A stretch of DNA of 26,899 nt from HGM13006 sp964527315. Its GTDB lineage: Bacteria; Bacillota; Clostridia; Oscillospirales; Oscillospiraceae. The notes below the pieces were generated by a model. The model made no database searches. It was not told where the DNA came from and worked only from the letters and a program-made list of their open reading frames with translations. Below, piece after piece: positions 12,338 through 20,734 of the stretch. The translations under genes and the position numbers were made by a program. The stretch is taken from assembly GCA_964527315.1 (NCBI GenBank), contig CAZGOQ010000017.1, positions 1 to 26,899 of the forward strand, read 5' to 3'. Each line of letters opens with the position of its first letter. Positions within the stretch are counted from its first letter, which is position 1.

Positions 12338-15300
12338 TCACCTCAATTTTAATACGACGTTATCCTGCCCAAGCCGTTCCCGTAATTCCGTCAGCATGGA
12401 CTCATCCATCATGCAGGTTGTACCGACCTGCCGGCGGGTATCCGCATAGAACAAAACGGTTTTTGTGCGACCGGGGAACATCTGCAAAATCGCACGAATA
12501 ACAGAATCCTGGCGGGAACCCAGCGTATCCAGCCGGAGATAGAGCGCCTTGACTTTGAAAGCTTCCTTTGCTTCCTCCTGCACCGGAGACGGAATTGCAG
12601 GCTCCACATCTCCCAGCGGGACGGCGCTGTCCGTCATCAGCTGCGGTTCCTTTTCATCCCGCACGGAGATTTTGCCCTGCACCAGCACAGCGGAATTTTC
12701 TGCCAGGCAGCCTCCATATTGGCCCAGCACCCGTGAAAAGCACAGAAGTTCCATTGCTCCGGTGTCGTCCTCCAGCGTCACATAGGCCATCAGAGAGCCG
12801 TTTCTGGTTGTCTTGGATTTTACCTTTGTAATTATACCTGCCACGCAAACCCTCTGTCCATCCTGAAAGCAGCCCTGGGTCTCCCCGTCAAAGGCACTTA
12901 AGATCTCGCCAATTGCAACGGCGCCGGCCCGTTTCACCTGCGCCCGGTATTCGTCCATGGGATGGCCGGAGAGATAAAGTCCCGTGGTTTCTTTCTCCAT
13001 CTGCATCCTCTCTCTGGCGCCAAGTTCCGGAACATCCGGCAGCGGCACGGCGGCCGGTTTGACTTCCTCGTCCTCTCCTGGCAGATCAAACAGCCCCAGC
13101 TGCCCTTCCAGATTGCTTTTTCTGGCGTCAGCTACCGCTTCCATCACCAGTTCATAGACCCGGAGCAGCTGGCTCCGGCGGGCGCCGAAGCAATCCATGG
13201 CCCCGCATTTGATGAGATTTTCCACAGTGCGTTTATTGAGATCTGTGCCAAACAGCCGCTGGCAAAAGTTTTCCAGTGAAGAAAACGGACCGCCGGAATT
13301 CCGCTCTTCCATCAGATTCGCCACAAAGCCCATGCCAATATTTTTCACCGCACCCAGGCCAAAACGGATGCCCTCATCCGTCACGGTGAACTGATCATTG
13401 GACTGGTTTACATCCGGGGGCAGAACCGCAATCCCCAGTTCCCTGCACTCGGCAATATATTCGGAGATCTTCGTGGTGCTGTCCAAAACGGAGGTCATCA
13501 GCGCCGCCATATATTCCCTGGGGTAGTGGCATTTCAAATAGGCAGTCTCATAGGCCACCTGCGCGTAGCATACCGCATGGGCCTTGTTAAAGGCATAGGA
13601 CGCAAAATCCACGATCTCATCATAGATGCTGTCGGCCACGGACGCCGAAATACCGTTTTTCACTGCGCCCGGTATATTCTGGCTCTCATCGCCGTAGACA
13701 AAGATCTTCCGTTCCGCGTCAATGACGGACTGCTTTTTTTTGGAAATAGCCCGGCGGATGTTGTCCGACTGGGGCAGACTGTAGCCGCCCAGCTGCCGGA
13801 ATATCTCTATCACCTGCTCCTGATAGACGATGACGCCATAGGTCACAGACAAAATCGGCTCCAGAGCCGGGTGCTTGTATTTCACGTTTTGCGGATTGTG
13901 GCGGTTTGCCACAAAGGTTGGAATGTTGTCCATAGGGCCGGGGCGGTAGAGCGCCACAATGGCCGTCAAATCCTCGATGCTTTCCGGCTGCAGTCCCACG
14001 CAGACGCCGGTCATACCGGCGGACTCCATCTGAAACACGCCGGAGGTATGCCCGACCGTCAGCATTTGATAGGTTTCCCGGTCTCCGTCCTCCACCTTCC
14101 GAATATCAAATTCCGGTACTGTTTTGCGGATCAGCTTTTCCGCATCGTCGATGACCGTCAGGTTCCGCAGACCCAGAAAGTCCATCTTGAGCAGACCCAA
14201 TTCTTCCACCGTGGTCATGGTATATTGGATGACCACGGTATCGTCGTTTTTGGAAAGAGGCACATAGTGATAGACCGGCTCGCCGGTAATGACCACTGCC
14301 GCCGCATGGGTGGAGGTGTTCCGGGGCATCCCCTCTACGGCCATCGCCGTGTCGATCAAAGTCTTTACCTTTTCCTCGCTGTCATATCGCTCCTTCAATT
14401 GGGGCGCAATGCGCAGCGCCTCCGCCAGCGTAATATTCAGCGTACCCGGAACCAGCCGGGCCACCTGATCCACTTCGCCGTAACTCATTCCCAGCGCCCG
14501 GCCCACATCCCGGACGGCGCCCTTGGCCTTCATGGTGCCGAACGTGACGATCTGGGCCACGTTGTCCTTGCCGTATTTCTCCGTTACATAGTCAATGACT
14601 TCCTGCCGCCGGGAAACGCAGAAATCAATGTCGATATCCGGCATGGTCACACGGCCGGGGTTTAAAAACCGTTCAAAATACAATCCATATTTCAGCGGGT
14701 CGATGTCGGTGATATTCAGGCAGTAGGACACCATACTGCCCGCCGCGCTTCCTCTGCCCGGTCCCACCGGAATGCCGCTTTTTTTCGCAAAGTCCACGTA
14801 ATCCGCTACGATCAGGAAATAGTTGACAAAGCCCATCTGACGAATCATGTCGATCTCGTATTGCAGCTGCCGCTTTTCCGCTTCGCCCCCCTGGGGATAT
14901 CGGATGGCAAAGCCATCCCAGCAGAGCCTGTCAAAGTATGCGTCGTTGGTAACGCCTTCCGGCGGAGCAAAGTCCGGCAGATGATAGGTTCCGAATTCAA
15001 ATTCCACATTGCAGCGATCGGCAATTTTCTGGGTATTTTCCAGCGCTTCTCTGTCGCCCGGAAACAGCGCGGCAAGTTCTTCCTCGCTCTTGATATAAAA
15101 TTCCTCTGTTTCAAATTTCATGCGGTCCGGATCGTCCACCGTTTTTTGGGTCTGGATGCACAGAAGCACATCCTGCATTCTGGCGTCCTCCTTGCGGATA
15201 TAATGAGCGTCGTTGGTAACCACCATGGGCAGACCCAGTTCTCTCGCAATTTTTCTCAGGCCGCGATTGACGACAGGCTGGAGTTTCAATCCGTGATCCT

Positions 15301-15823
15301 GCAATTCCAGATAAAAATGCGCCGGCCCAAAGATTTCCGACAGTCTTTTTGCCGCTTCCAGCGCTTCGCTGTCGTTTTCCTGAATGATTTTCCGGGGGAT
15401 CTCCCCGGCCAGGCAGGCGGAAAGGGCAATCATGCCCTCATGATACTGCTCCAGCAATTCATAGTCCACGCGTGGCTTGGAATAAAAGCCCTCTAAAAAG
15501 GCTTGGGAAACCATATAACATAAATTCCGATAGCCGGTCTGATTTTCGCAGAGCAGCACCAGATGATAGTTTTCATTGTCAATGCCATGTACCTTGTCAT
15601 GGCGGCTTCGGGGCGCCACATAGACTTCGCAGCCGATCACTGGCTTGACTCCTGCCGCCCTGGCGGCCTTATAGAAGTCGATCACACCGTACATGGCGCC
15701 GTGATCTGTAATCGCAACGGCAGTCTGGCCCAACTCCTTGACCCGTTCTATGAGTTTTGGGATCCGGCAGGCGCCATCCAAAAGGCTGTATTCCGTATGC
15801 ACGTGTAAATGGGCAAACGACAT
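12338..15823 (-). CDS. dnaE: DNA polymerase III alpha subunit DnaE
   Basis: This is a family C replicative polymerase subunit of 1161 residues. It shows an N-terminal PHP domain (HLHVHTEYSLLDGA, ITDHGAMYGV), the catalytic core with PDIDIDFC near 395-400 carrying two of the metal-binding aspartates, GPGRGSAAGS before it, QIVTFGTMKAKGAVRDVGRA, the fingers region YGVIVYQEQV, the tandem HhH region, and a C-terminal OB-fold (VCVAGIITKVKSKTTRNGS...VTLEDDTGAMELL). In Bacillota that also carry PolC, DnaE extends primers; whether PolC exists here is not visible. The start has GGAAAGGAAG upstream and MSFAHLHVHTEYS is the canonical N terminus. It lies 216 bp after whiA and directly precedes the CoA-transferase genes. 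Confidence 0.97.
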   Translation of the reverse strand: MSFAHLHVHTEYSLLDGACRIPKLIERVKELGQTAVAITDHGAMYGVIDFYKAARAAGVKPVIGCEVYVAPRSRHDKVHGIDNENYHLVLLCENQTGYRNLCYMVSQAFLEGFYSKPRVDYELLEQYHEGMIALSACLAGEIPRKIIQENDSEALEAAKRLSEIFGPAHFYLELQDHGLKLQPVVNRGLRKIARELGLPMVVTNDAHYIRKEDARMQDVLLCIQTQKTVDDPDRMKFETEEFYIKSEEELAALFPGDREALENTQKIADRCNVEFEFGTYHLPDFAPPEGVTNDAYFDRLCWDGFAIRYPQGGEAEKRQLQYEIDMIRQMGFVNYFLIVADYVDFAKKSGIPVGPGRGSAAGSMVSYCLNITDIDPLKYGLYFERFLNPGRVTMPDIDIDFCVSRRQEVIDYVTEKYGKDNVAQIVTFGTMKAKGAVRDVGRALGMSYGEVDQVARLVPGTLNITLAEALRIAPQLKERYDSEEKVKTLIDTAMAVEGMPRNTSTHAAAVVITGEPVYHYVPLSKNDDTVVIQYTMTTVEELGLLKMDFLGLRNLTVIDDAEKLIRKTVPEFDIRKVEDGDRETYQMLTVGHTSGVFQMESAGMTGVCVGLQPESIEDLTAIVALYRPGPMDNIPTFVANRHNPQNVKYKHPALEPILSVTYGVIVYQEQVIEIFRQLGGYSLPQSDNIRRAISKKKQSVIDAERKIFVYGDESQNIPGAVKNGISASVADSIYDEIVDFASYAFNKAHAVCYAQVAYETAYLKCHYPREYMAALMTSVLDSTTKISEYIAECRELGIAVLPPDVNQSNDQFTVTDEGIRFGLGAVKNIGMGFVANLMEERNSGGPFSSLENFCQRLFGTDLNKRTVENLIKCGAMDCFGARRSQLLRVYELVMEAVADARKSNLEGQLGLFDLPGEDEEVKPAAVPLPDVPELGARERMQMEKETTGLYLSGHPMDEYRAQVKRAGAVAIGEILSAFDGETQGCFQDGQRVCVAGIITKVKSKTTRNGSLMAYVTLEDDTGAMELLCFSRVLGQYGGCLAENSAVLVQGKISVRDEKEPQLMTDSAVPLGDVEPAIPSPVQEEAKEAFKVKALYLRLDTLGSRQDSVIRAILQMFPGRTKTVLFYADTRRQVGTTCMMDESMLTELRERLGQDNVVLKLR

Positions 15824-16039
15824 GGTTTTGCTTCCTTTCCTGTTGTTAAAAACTCTTCCGCAGAGAAACGTCTCGCGGCGAAATCAATTTCGATCTGTTT
15901 TCGCGAAGACATATGCGCCGCGGAAAAACATATTTCAGTCTGCAAGCGCGCGATCTGTCCGCTCTCTGCGGGCAACGAGTGCGAGTCAGGCCGCAGTTTT
16001 TTGTCAAACTGCTTTTGGGGCTTGCGCGCCATTGCGTTT
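15824..16039. other. 216-bp gap between whiA and dnaE without a supported gene
   Basis: No HPr (ptsH/crh) gene, which often follows whiA in Bacillota, is present. I see a near-palindrome CGAAATCAATTTCG (15879-15892) 56 bp before dnaE and a 7-bp hairpin GCAGTTT/AAACTGC (15993-15999 with 16006-16012) without a T-run. No convincing -35/-10 pair for dnaE was found, so dnaE may be read through from murB-whiA or have a non-consensus promoter. Confidence 0.4.
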
Positions 16040-16930
16040 TTATTCCCGACTGAATTCAATCAGTTTTTTCATGCGATGGCTCATGGCCGGTTTGCTGAGG
16101 GGGGGCGACGCCATGGCGGCCAATTCGCTCAGCGTAGCTTCCGGATTCTCTTCCCGCAGAAGGGCCGCTTCCCGTAGCTTGTCCGGCAGTCTTTCCAAAT
16201 CGCCGCTTTCCCGAAGCTTCCGGATGGCGGAAAGCTGCTGTTGTGCGGCGTCCACAGCCTTGCTTAAATTGGCCGTATCGCAATTGCAGCGGCGATTGAC
16301 GCCGTTTCTCAATTCCTTTTCCATCTTTGCTTCGATGATTTTCATCGCACACACCGGCGCACCAATGGCCGTCAGAAAATCCACGATCATATCGCTCTGC
16401 TTAAAATATAAAATATTACTCCCACCCTTACGCAGTTCCTTTGGCGCAAAACCCAGTTCCAGCATCAGCTGATAGGTTTCAACAGAAACCTTATAGTGGG
16501 AGGTTGTCAGTTCCAGATGGTAGCGCTTATCCGGATCGGTCACGCTGCCGCCTGCAAAAAACGCCCCTCGCAGAAAGCTGTGGCGGCAGATATCGTCTTC
16601 CAGTACGCCGAAGTTTACATGAAGGGAAACACTGTCATGCTCCTGACCATAAGCGGAGAAGATCCGCTCCAGCTTTTCGCTGCCATCCATGACAAAACTC
16701 AGCTTCCCCGGCTGCTGCAGGGAGGGGAACTGGTCAAACTCCACCCCGAACGCACGGCGAAAAAGCCGTGGAAGCCGCTCGGCAAAGCAGCGGCTCTCGG
16801 TGATGATCTTGATTTCCGTCTTGGAGCAGGTATTGCAGTAGAGCAAAATGCCGTAGCATTCCGCCAACAAGCTGTATTTCTCCGGCTGTGTCCGGCAAAG
16901 TTCCTCCCGGACCTCGGACGCAAAGGACAT
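16040..16930 (-). CDS. whiA: DNA-binding protein WhiA
   Basis: WhiA is a conserved Gram-positive DNA-binding protein connected with cell division, chromosome segregation and, in actinobacteria, sporulation. The 296-residue protein begins MSFASEVREELCRTQP, has the degenerate LAGLIDADG endonuclease-like domain (FLRGAFFAGGSVTDP near 120-135, YHLELTTSH), and ends with a helix-turn-helix (NPEATLSELAAMASPPLSKPAMSHRMKKL). The acidic residues for endonuclease cutting are not preserved in the usual homing-enzyme form, as in other WhiA proteins. The ATG is 6 bp after the yvcK stop with AGGTGA as SD. It is the fourth gene of murB-rapZ-yvcK-whiA. Confidence 0.96.
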   Translation of the reverse strand: MSFASEVREELCRTQPEKYSLLAECYGILLYCNTCSKTEIKIITESRCFAERLPRLFRRAFGVEFDQFPSLQQPGKLSFVMDGSEKLERIFSAYGQEHDSVSLHVNFGVLEDDICRHSFLRGAFFAGGSVTDPDKRYHLELTTSHYKVSVETYQLMLELGFAPKELRKGGSNILYFKQSDMIVDFLTAIGAPVCAMKIIEAKMEKELRNGVNRRCNCDTANLSKAVDAAQQQLSAIRKLRESGDLERLPDKLREAALLREENPEATLSELAAMASPPLSKPAMSHRMKKLIEFSRE

Positions 16931-16936
16931 ATATGT

Positions 16937-17977
16937 TCACCTGTTTCTTCTCTGCTTGCGGTAAATATCCATAATGGCCCTGGCCAGAAGATTTGGATCA
17001 TGGCGGGCGTACTCGCTTTTGTCGCTGAGCAGCGGCGCCGTATAGAGGGCTACCCCCAGCGACTCAATGCTTTTCCTGTCCACCTTCATCACCTCGGCGC
17101 CCTCTCGAAGATAGTCCTGCTGCAAATGTTCCGGCACAGGGCTGGAATTGGCCAGGCAGCCGTCTACCATGGACATATCCCCATGACGGAGCAAAGCCCG
17201 GAGATGGTCGGAGGCCGTATAGCCCTCTGTTTCCCCGTCCTGGGTCATCAGATTCATGATCATCAGCTTGTAAGCGCCGGCCCTGGTCACCGCATCGGTA
17301 ATGCCGTTCACCAGAAAATTCGGAATAATGCTGGTGTAAAGACTGCCGGGGCCAATCAAAATCAAGTCCGCCCGCTCGATGGCTCTCAGACTGTCCGGAA
17401 AGGCATCCGGATGTTCCGGCGTCAGCGTCACGCGGCGGATGCGCTGGCGGGTATCCTTTTTGTGATAAAAAATCGCGCTTTCTCCAAATACGGTAGAGCC
17501 GTCCTCAAACTGCGCCTGCAAATTCACATTTTCCTCAGTCACCGGCAGGACCCGGCCCGTAATGGCCAAAACCTCGCCCATTTGACGGACTGCCTCCGCA
17601 AAGGAGCCGCAAATGCCGTTCAGGGCCGCCAGCAACAGATTGCCAAAATTCTGCCCTTCCAGAGAGCCTTCATCGAATCGATAGGTCATCAGCCTCTCCA
17701 GGATCGGTTCTGTATTGGAAAGGGCCAGTACACAGTCTCTGGCGTCTCCCGGAGGCAGCATTCCCAAATCCTGCCGAAGCATACCGCTGCCCCCGCCGTC
17801 ATCCGCCATGGTCACAATGGCAGTGATGTCTCTGGAGTAATATTTCAGGCCCCGAAGCATGGTGGAAAGGCCATGCCCACCGCCAATGGCAACGATTCTC
17901 GGCGCGCCGCCGGGGGAATATACGCGAATATTCTCCTCTTGAATTTGCAGCGGCGCGCCGCCTGTCGGCCTATCCAC
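16937..17977 (-). CDS. yvcK: YvcK/CofD-like gluconeogenesis factor
   Basis: YvcK proteins bind UDP-sugars and are needed for morphology and growth on gluconeogenic carbon in Bacillus; they are homologous to CofD transferases. Visible are the nucleotide-binding RIVAIGGGHGLSTMLRGLK, TMADDGGGSGMLRQDLGMLPPGD, and LILIGPGSLYTSIIPNFLV. The glycine loop has GGGHG where Bacillus has GGGTG. No ATG is available between the rapZ end and the glycine loop; I chose GTG 17977, which overlaps the rapZ stop by 8 bp and gives 346 residues with about 25 residues before the first strand. A longer open frame reaching 18091 lies inside rapZ and is not used. Order rapZ-yvcK-whiA is the classic cluster. Confidence 0.93.
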   Translation of the reverse strand: MDRPTGGAPLQIQEENIRVYSPGGAPRIVAIGGGHGLSTMLRGLKYYSRDITAIVTMADDGGGSGMLRQDLGMLPPGDARDCVLALSNTEPILERLMTYRFDEGSLEGQNFGNLLLAALNGICGSFAEAVRQMGEVLAITGRVLPVTEENVNLQAQFEDGSTVFGESAIFYHKKDTRQRIRRVTLTPEHPDAFPDSLRAIERADLILIGPGSLYTSIIPNFLVNGITDAVTRAGAYKLMIMNLMTQDGETEGYTASDHLRALLRHGDMSMVDGCLANSSPVPEHLQQDYLREGAEVMKVDRKSIESLGVALYTAPLLSDKSEYARHDPNLLARAIMDIYRKQRRNR

Positions 17978-18827
17978 GGCCGATATCCCTGTGGTTGACC
18001 ACAGTGGGATACCCCCGCTTGGCGACAAAGTCACCGATTTCCTTGGCAATCGCGACAGATCGATGCCTTCCGCCGGTACAGCCCACGGCAATGGTCAGAG
18101 AGGTTTTCCCCTCCTCATAGTAGAGTGGCAGGGTATAGGCCAAAAGGTCCTCCAGCTTGGCCAGATAATCGGCGGACTGCTGATAGGAGAAAATAAAATC
18201 CCGCACCTCCGGCATCAGCCCGCTTTTGGGCTTCAAGTCCGCAATATAATAAGGGTTTGCCATAAATCTGACGTCAAACACCAAATCCGCATCCAGCGGC
18301 AAACCGTATTTAAACCCGAAGGACAGAACATTAACCACCATGGCATGATTGGGTTCGTCCTCAAAGAGACGGATCAGTTCTGCCCGAAGCCGGGCCGTGG
18401 ACATGGAGGTGGTGTTGATGATAAAGTCCGCCTTGGCCCGCACCCGTGAGAGCGCCTGCTTCTCCTTTGTCACCGCTTCCGGCAGGGGTGTCCCGTCCCG
18501 GCTCAGCGGATGGGTGCGGCGGGTCTCCTTATAACGCTTGATAATCGCGTCAGTCTCCGCTTCAATATAAACAATGGAATATTTGCAGCCCATGGCGTCC
18601 AGCGCATCAAGCCCGGCAAGCAGCCCATCAAAATTCCGCCCCGCTCTGACGTCGCTGACCAGCGCGACCCTTTCAAATCGGCCCGTTGTCGCCAGGCAAA
18701 TCTCCGCAAATTGGGAAATCAGTTCGGGGGGCAGATTGTCAACGCAATAATAACCCAGATCCTCCAACGTGGAGGCTGTCCGGCTTTTTCCGGCTCCGGA
18801 CTGGCCGGTTATAATCAAGAACCGCAT
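17970..18827 (-). CDS. rapZ: RNase adapter/nucleotide-binding protein RapZ (YvcJ)
   Basis: RapZ is a P-loop protein; in E. coli it targets the sRNA GlmZ to RNase E and so controls glucosamine-6-phosphate synthesis, while in Bacillus YvcJ hydrolyses GTP and influences competence. The 285 residues include Walker A GQSGAGKS at 8-15, YYCVDNLPPELI, the SFGFKYGLPLDADLVFDVRF motif, NPYYI, and the C-terminal VGCTGGRHRSVAIA...VNHRDIGR that carries the UDP-GlcNAc/RNA-binding part. Start: ATG 18827 with GGAGGT 9 nt upstream, overlapping the murB end by 13 bp. Since sugar-nucleotide sensing links murB (consumer of UDP-GlcNAc-enolpyruvate), rapZ and yvcK, the operon is functionally coherent. Confidence 0.95.
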   Translation of the reverse strand: MRFLIITGQSGAGKSRTASTLEDLGYYCVDNLPPELISQFAEICLATTGRFERVALVSDVRAGRNFDGLLAGLDALDAMGCKYSIVYIEAETDAIIKRYKETRRTHPLSRDGTPLPEAVTKEKQALSRVRAKADFIINTTSMSTARLRAELIRLFEDEPNHAMVVNVLSFGFKYGLPLDADLVFDVRFMANPYYIADLKPKSGLMPEVRDFIFSYQQSADYLAKLEDLLAYTLPLYYEEGKTSLTIAVGCTGGRHRSVAIAKEIGDFVAKRGYPTVVNHRDIGRG

Positions 18828-19744
18828 TCGCGCTGTACCTCCAAAATCCGCACTTCCGGCTCCAATTCTACGCCGGAGGTTTTTTTGACCGTTTCCTGAA
18901 TCTCTGCAATCAACGACAAAACATCCCTGCTGGTAGCGTGGCCGGTGTTCACCACAAAGCCTGCGTGCTTTTCCGAAACCTTCGCGCCTCCGACCGCATG
19001 GCCCTTCAGTCCCGCTTCCTCAATGAGTCTTCCGGCATAGTTCCCCTGGGGGCGCTTGAACGTACTGCCCGCCGAAGGGTATTCCAGAGGCTGAGAAGCC
19101 CGGCGGCGGGACATAAACTCCGCCATTTTGGCCTGAATTTCTTCCCGATCTCCTTTTTGCAGCCGGAACCGGGCGGACAGGATCGCAAGGTCTTCCTGCA
19201 TAAACCGGCTGTGCCGGTAGCTTAAATCCAGTTCCTCCACCGGGAGCGTCTGAATCGTCCCCGTCCGATCCATGACCGCAACGGAGGAGAGCACCTGTTT
19301 CATCTCTCCGTTATAGGCTCCGGCATTCATATAGATGCCGCCGCCGACTGTACCGGGAATACCGTGGGCAAATTCCAACCCGGAAAATCCCCGCTCCATG
19401 GCGAAGGTCGCCAGCCGGGTCAAGGTCACGCCGGACTGGGCCTCTAAAAGGCCGTCCTCCGTTTCGGCAAGCCGGTTCATCCCGGTCCTGGTTTCAATGA
19501 TGATGGTGTCCAATCCCTCGTCCGGGGCAAGAATATTGCTGCCGGCCCCCAGAATCATGGGGGCAACAGAAAATTGGCGGCAAAGGCGCAGTATTTCCGC
19601 CACCTGCCGGTCGCTGCGCGGAAACGTCATAACTGCAGTAGGGCCGCCGATTTGGAATGTCGTATGGCGGCACATCAATTCCCCCTGCTTGAGGGGGATA
19701 TCCGCCAGCTGCAAAAGCGTCACAAACTCACGAAGGTGTTTCAT
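18815..19744 (-). CDS. murB: UDP-N-acetylenolpyruvoylglucosamine reductase
   Basis: MurB is the FAD/NADPH enzyme that reduces UDP-GlcNAc-enolpyruvate to UDP-MurNAc in cytoplasmic peptidoglycan synthesis. The protein (309 aa) shows the FAD-binding HTTFQIGGPTAVMTFPRS, GAGSNILAPDEG, GIPGTVGGGIYMNAGAYNGEM, the catalytic-serine motif SAGSTFKRP and the C-terminal EPEVRIL with the proton-relay glutamate; absence of the extra type I insertion makes it type II. I chose ATG 19744, with GGGAG 8 nt upstream; upstream ATGs at 19759 and 19786 lack an SD and lie in the promoter-proximal leader. It is the first gene of the murB-rapZ-yvcK-whiA operon. Confidence 0.95.
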   Translation of the reverse strand: MKHLREFVTLLQLADIPLKQGELMCRHTTFQIGGPTAVMTFPRSDRQVAEILRLCRQFSVAPMILGAGSNILAPDEGLDTIIIETRTGMNRLAETEDGLLEAQSGVTLTRLATFAMERGFSGLEFAHGIPGTVGGGIYMNAGAYNGEMKQVLSSVAVMDRTGTIQTLPVEELDLSYRHSRFMQEDLAILSARFRLQKGDREEIQAKMAEFMSRRRASQPLEYPSAGSTFKRPQGNYAGRLIEEAGLKGHAVGGAKVSEKHAGFVVNTGHATSRDVLSLIAEIQETVKKTSGVELEPEVRILEVQRECGS

Positions 19745-19776
19745 CAGAGAATCTCCCATTTTGAAAATACATATAT

Positions 19777-19805
19777 AGTATACCATAGCTTTTGCTGGAT
19801 GTCAC
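19777..19805 (-). promoter_or_regulatory. Promoter of the murB-rapZ-yvcK-whiA operon
   Basis: On the minus strand -35 GTGACA (19800-19805, 5 of 6) and -10 TATACT (19777-19782, 5 of 6) are 17 bp apart. The leader would be about 25 nt, long enough to hold the SD of ATG 19744 but too short for the upstream ATGs to be translated efficiently. Confidence 0.75.
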
Positions 19806-19836
19806 GAATTTTACCATCCGTGCAGATTCAGTATAC

Positions 19837-19868
19837 GAAAAAATTTCCCCCGCCATGCAAGGCGAGGG
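19837..19868 (-). terminator. Rho-independent terminator after uppP
   Basis: On the minus strand CCCTCGCC (19861-19868) pairs with GGCGGGGG (19847-19854; one G-U pair), loop of 6 nt, followed by AAATTTTTT. It separates the mutL-uppP unit from the murB promoter immediately downstream. Confidence 0.8.
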
Positions 19869-19903
19869 ATAAACGCCGGAAAAATACGCAGGATCATACG
19901 CAT

Positions 19904-20722
19904 TCATCCAAAAATCAGCACAACCACGCCCAAGGCAATACGGTATATGCCAAACGCAGAGAAGTTGTGATGCTTGACATAGTTCATCAGGCTACGGATC
20001 ACCAGCAGGGATACCGCAAAGGCCACCGCCGAGGCGATCAGCAGACAGCCCCATTCCCCGGAGGTCATCACACCGCCCTCCAGGATAAATTTCAGCACCT
20101 TCAAAACGCTGGCGCCCAACATGGTAGGAATGGCCAGGAAGAAGGAAAACTCCGCGCCCGCCGTCCGGCTGATCCCCAGCAGAATCGCGCCCAGAATGGT
20201 CGCACCGGAGCGGGACGTCCCCGGTATCATCGCAAGAACCTGAAAGCAGCCTACAAAGAAGGCGGTTCGATAGGTTATTTCCGCAGTGCTGCCTATGCGC
20301 GGGGAAGTCCCCTGACGGCCACGCTCCACCAAAAGAAAGGCAGCGCCGTACAGAATCAGCATAATGGCAACGACCACATAGTTGTATAAATGCTCGTCCA
20401 TCCAGTCGTCCAGCAGCAGTCCCAATACCACAGAGGGGAGCACCGCGACAATGACTTTCAGCCAAAGCGTCCAGGTCTCTCGCTTTTCCCCGGCGTCTTT
20501 GGTTCTGGAAAAAGGGTTGAGTTTATGGAAAAACAGTACAATCACAGCCAAAATGGCCCCCAGCTGAATTACTACATCAAACAGTTCCATAAACGCCTCG
20601 GACGCGCTGAGCGGAAGCAGCTGCTCCAACAGGATCAAATGGCCGGTGGAACTGATGGGCAGCCATTCTGTTATGCCCTCCACAATGCCGTAGAGCATGG
20701 ATCTCAGGATGTCAAGTGCCAT
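19904..20722 (-). CDS. uppP: Undecaprenyl-diphosphatase UppP/BacA
   Basis: This membrane enzyme dephosphorylates undecaprenyl diphosphate, recycling the lipid carrier of cell-wall synthesis and giving low-level bacitracin tolerance. The 272 residues contain about eight hydrophobic segments and both active-site motifs: EGITEWLPISSTGHL (about 15-29, with the catalytic Glu residues) and PGTSRSGATI. Length fits the BacA family. ATG 20722 has AAGGAG 7 nt upstream and lies 12 bp after the mutL stop, so it is cotranscribed with mutL; a terminator follows. Confidence 0.96.
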   Translation of the reverse strand: MALDILRSMLYGIVEGITEWLPISSTGHLILLEQLLPLSASEAFMELFDVVIQLGAILAVIVLFFHKLNPFSRTKDAGEKRETWTLWLKVIVAVLPSVVLGLLLDDWMDEHLYNYVVVAIMLILYGAAFLLVERGRQGTSPRIGSTAEITYRTAFFVGCFQVLAMIPGTSRSGATILGAILLGISRTAGAEFSFFLAIPTMLGASVLKVLKFILEGGVMTSGEWGCLLIASAVAFAVSLLVIRSLMNYVKHHNFSAFGIYRIALGVVVLIFG

Positions 20723-20734
20723 AAGGTTCTCCTT

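Noticed and set aside
13526..14665. Long plus-strand open frame (about 380 codons) opposite dnaE
   Set aside because: It lies wholly antisense to the conserved polymerase core, has a low-complexity His/Gln/Arg-rich composition typical of reverse-frame shadows, and lacks an SD.
15748..16059. Minus-strand open frame of about 100 codons across the whiA-dnaE gap
   Set aside because: It runs out of frame into the start of dnaE, begins within whiA, has no SD before its internal ATG at 16032 and no recognisable domain.
16496..17998. 500-codon plus-strand open frame opposite whiA and yvcK
   Set aside because: It spans two conserved minus-strand genes and shows no domain; its length follows from the codon use of the true strand.
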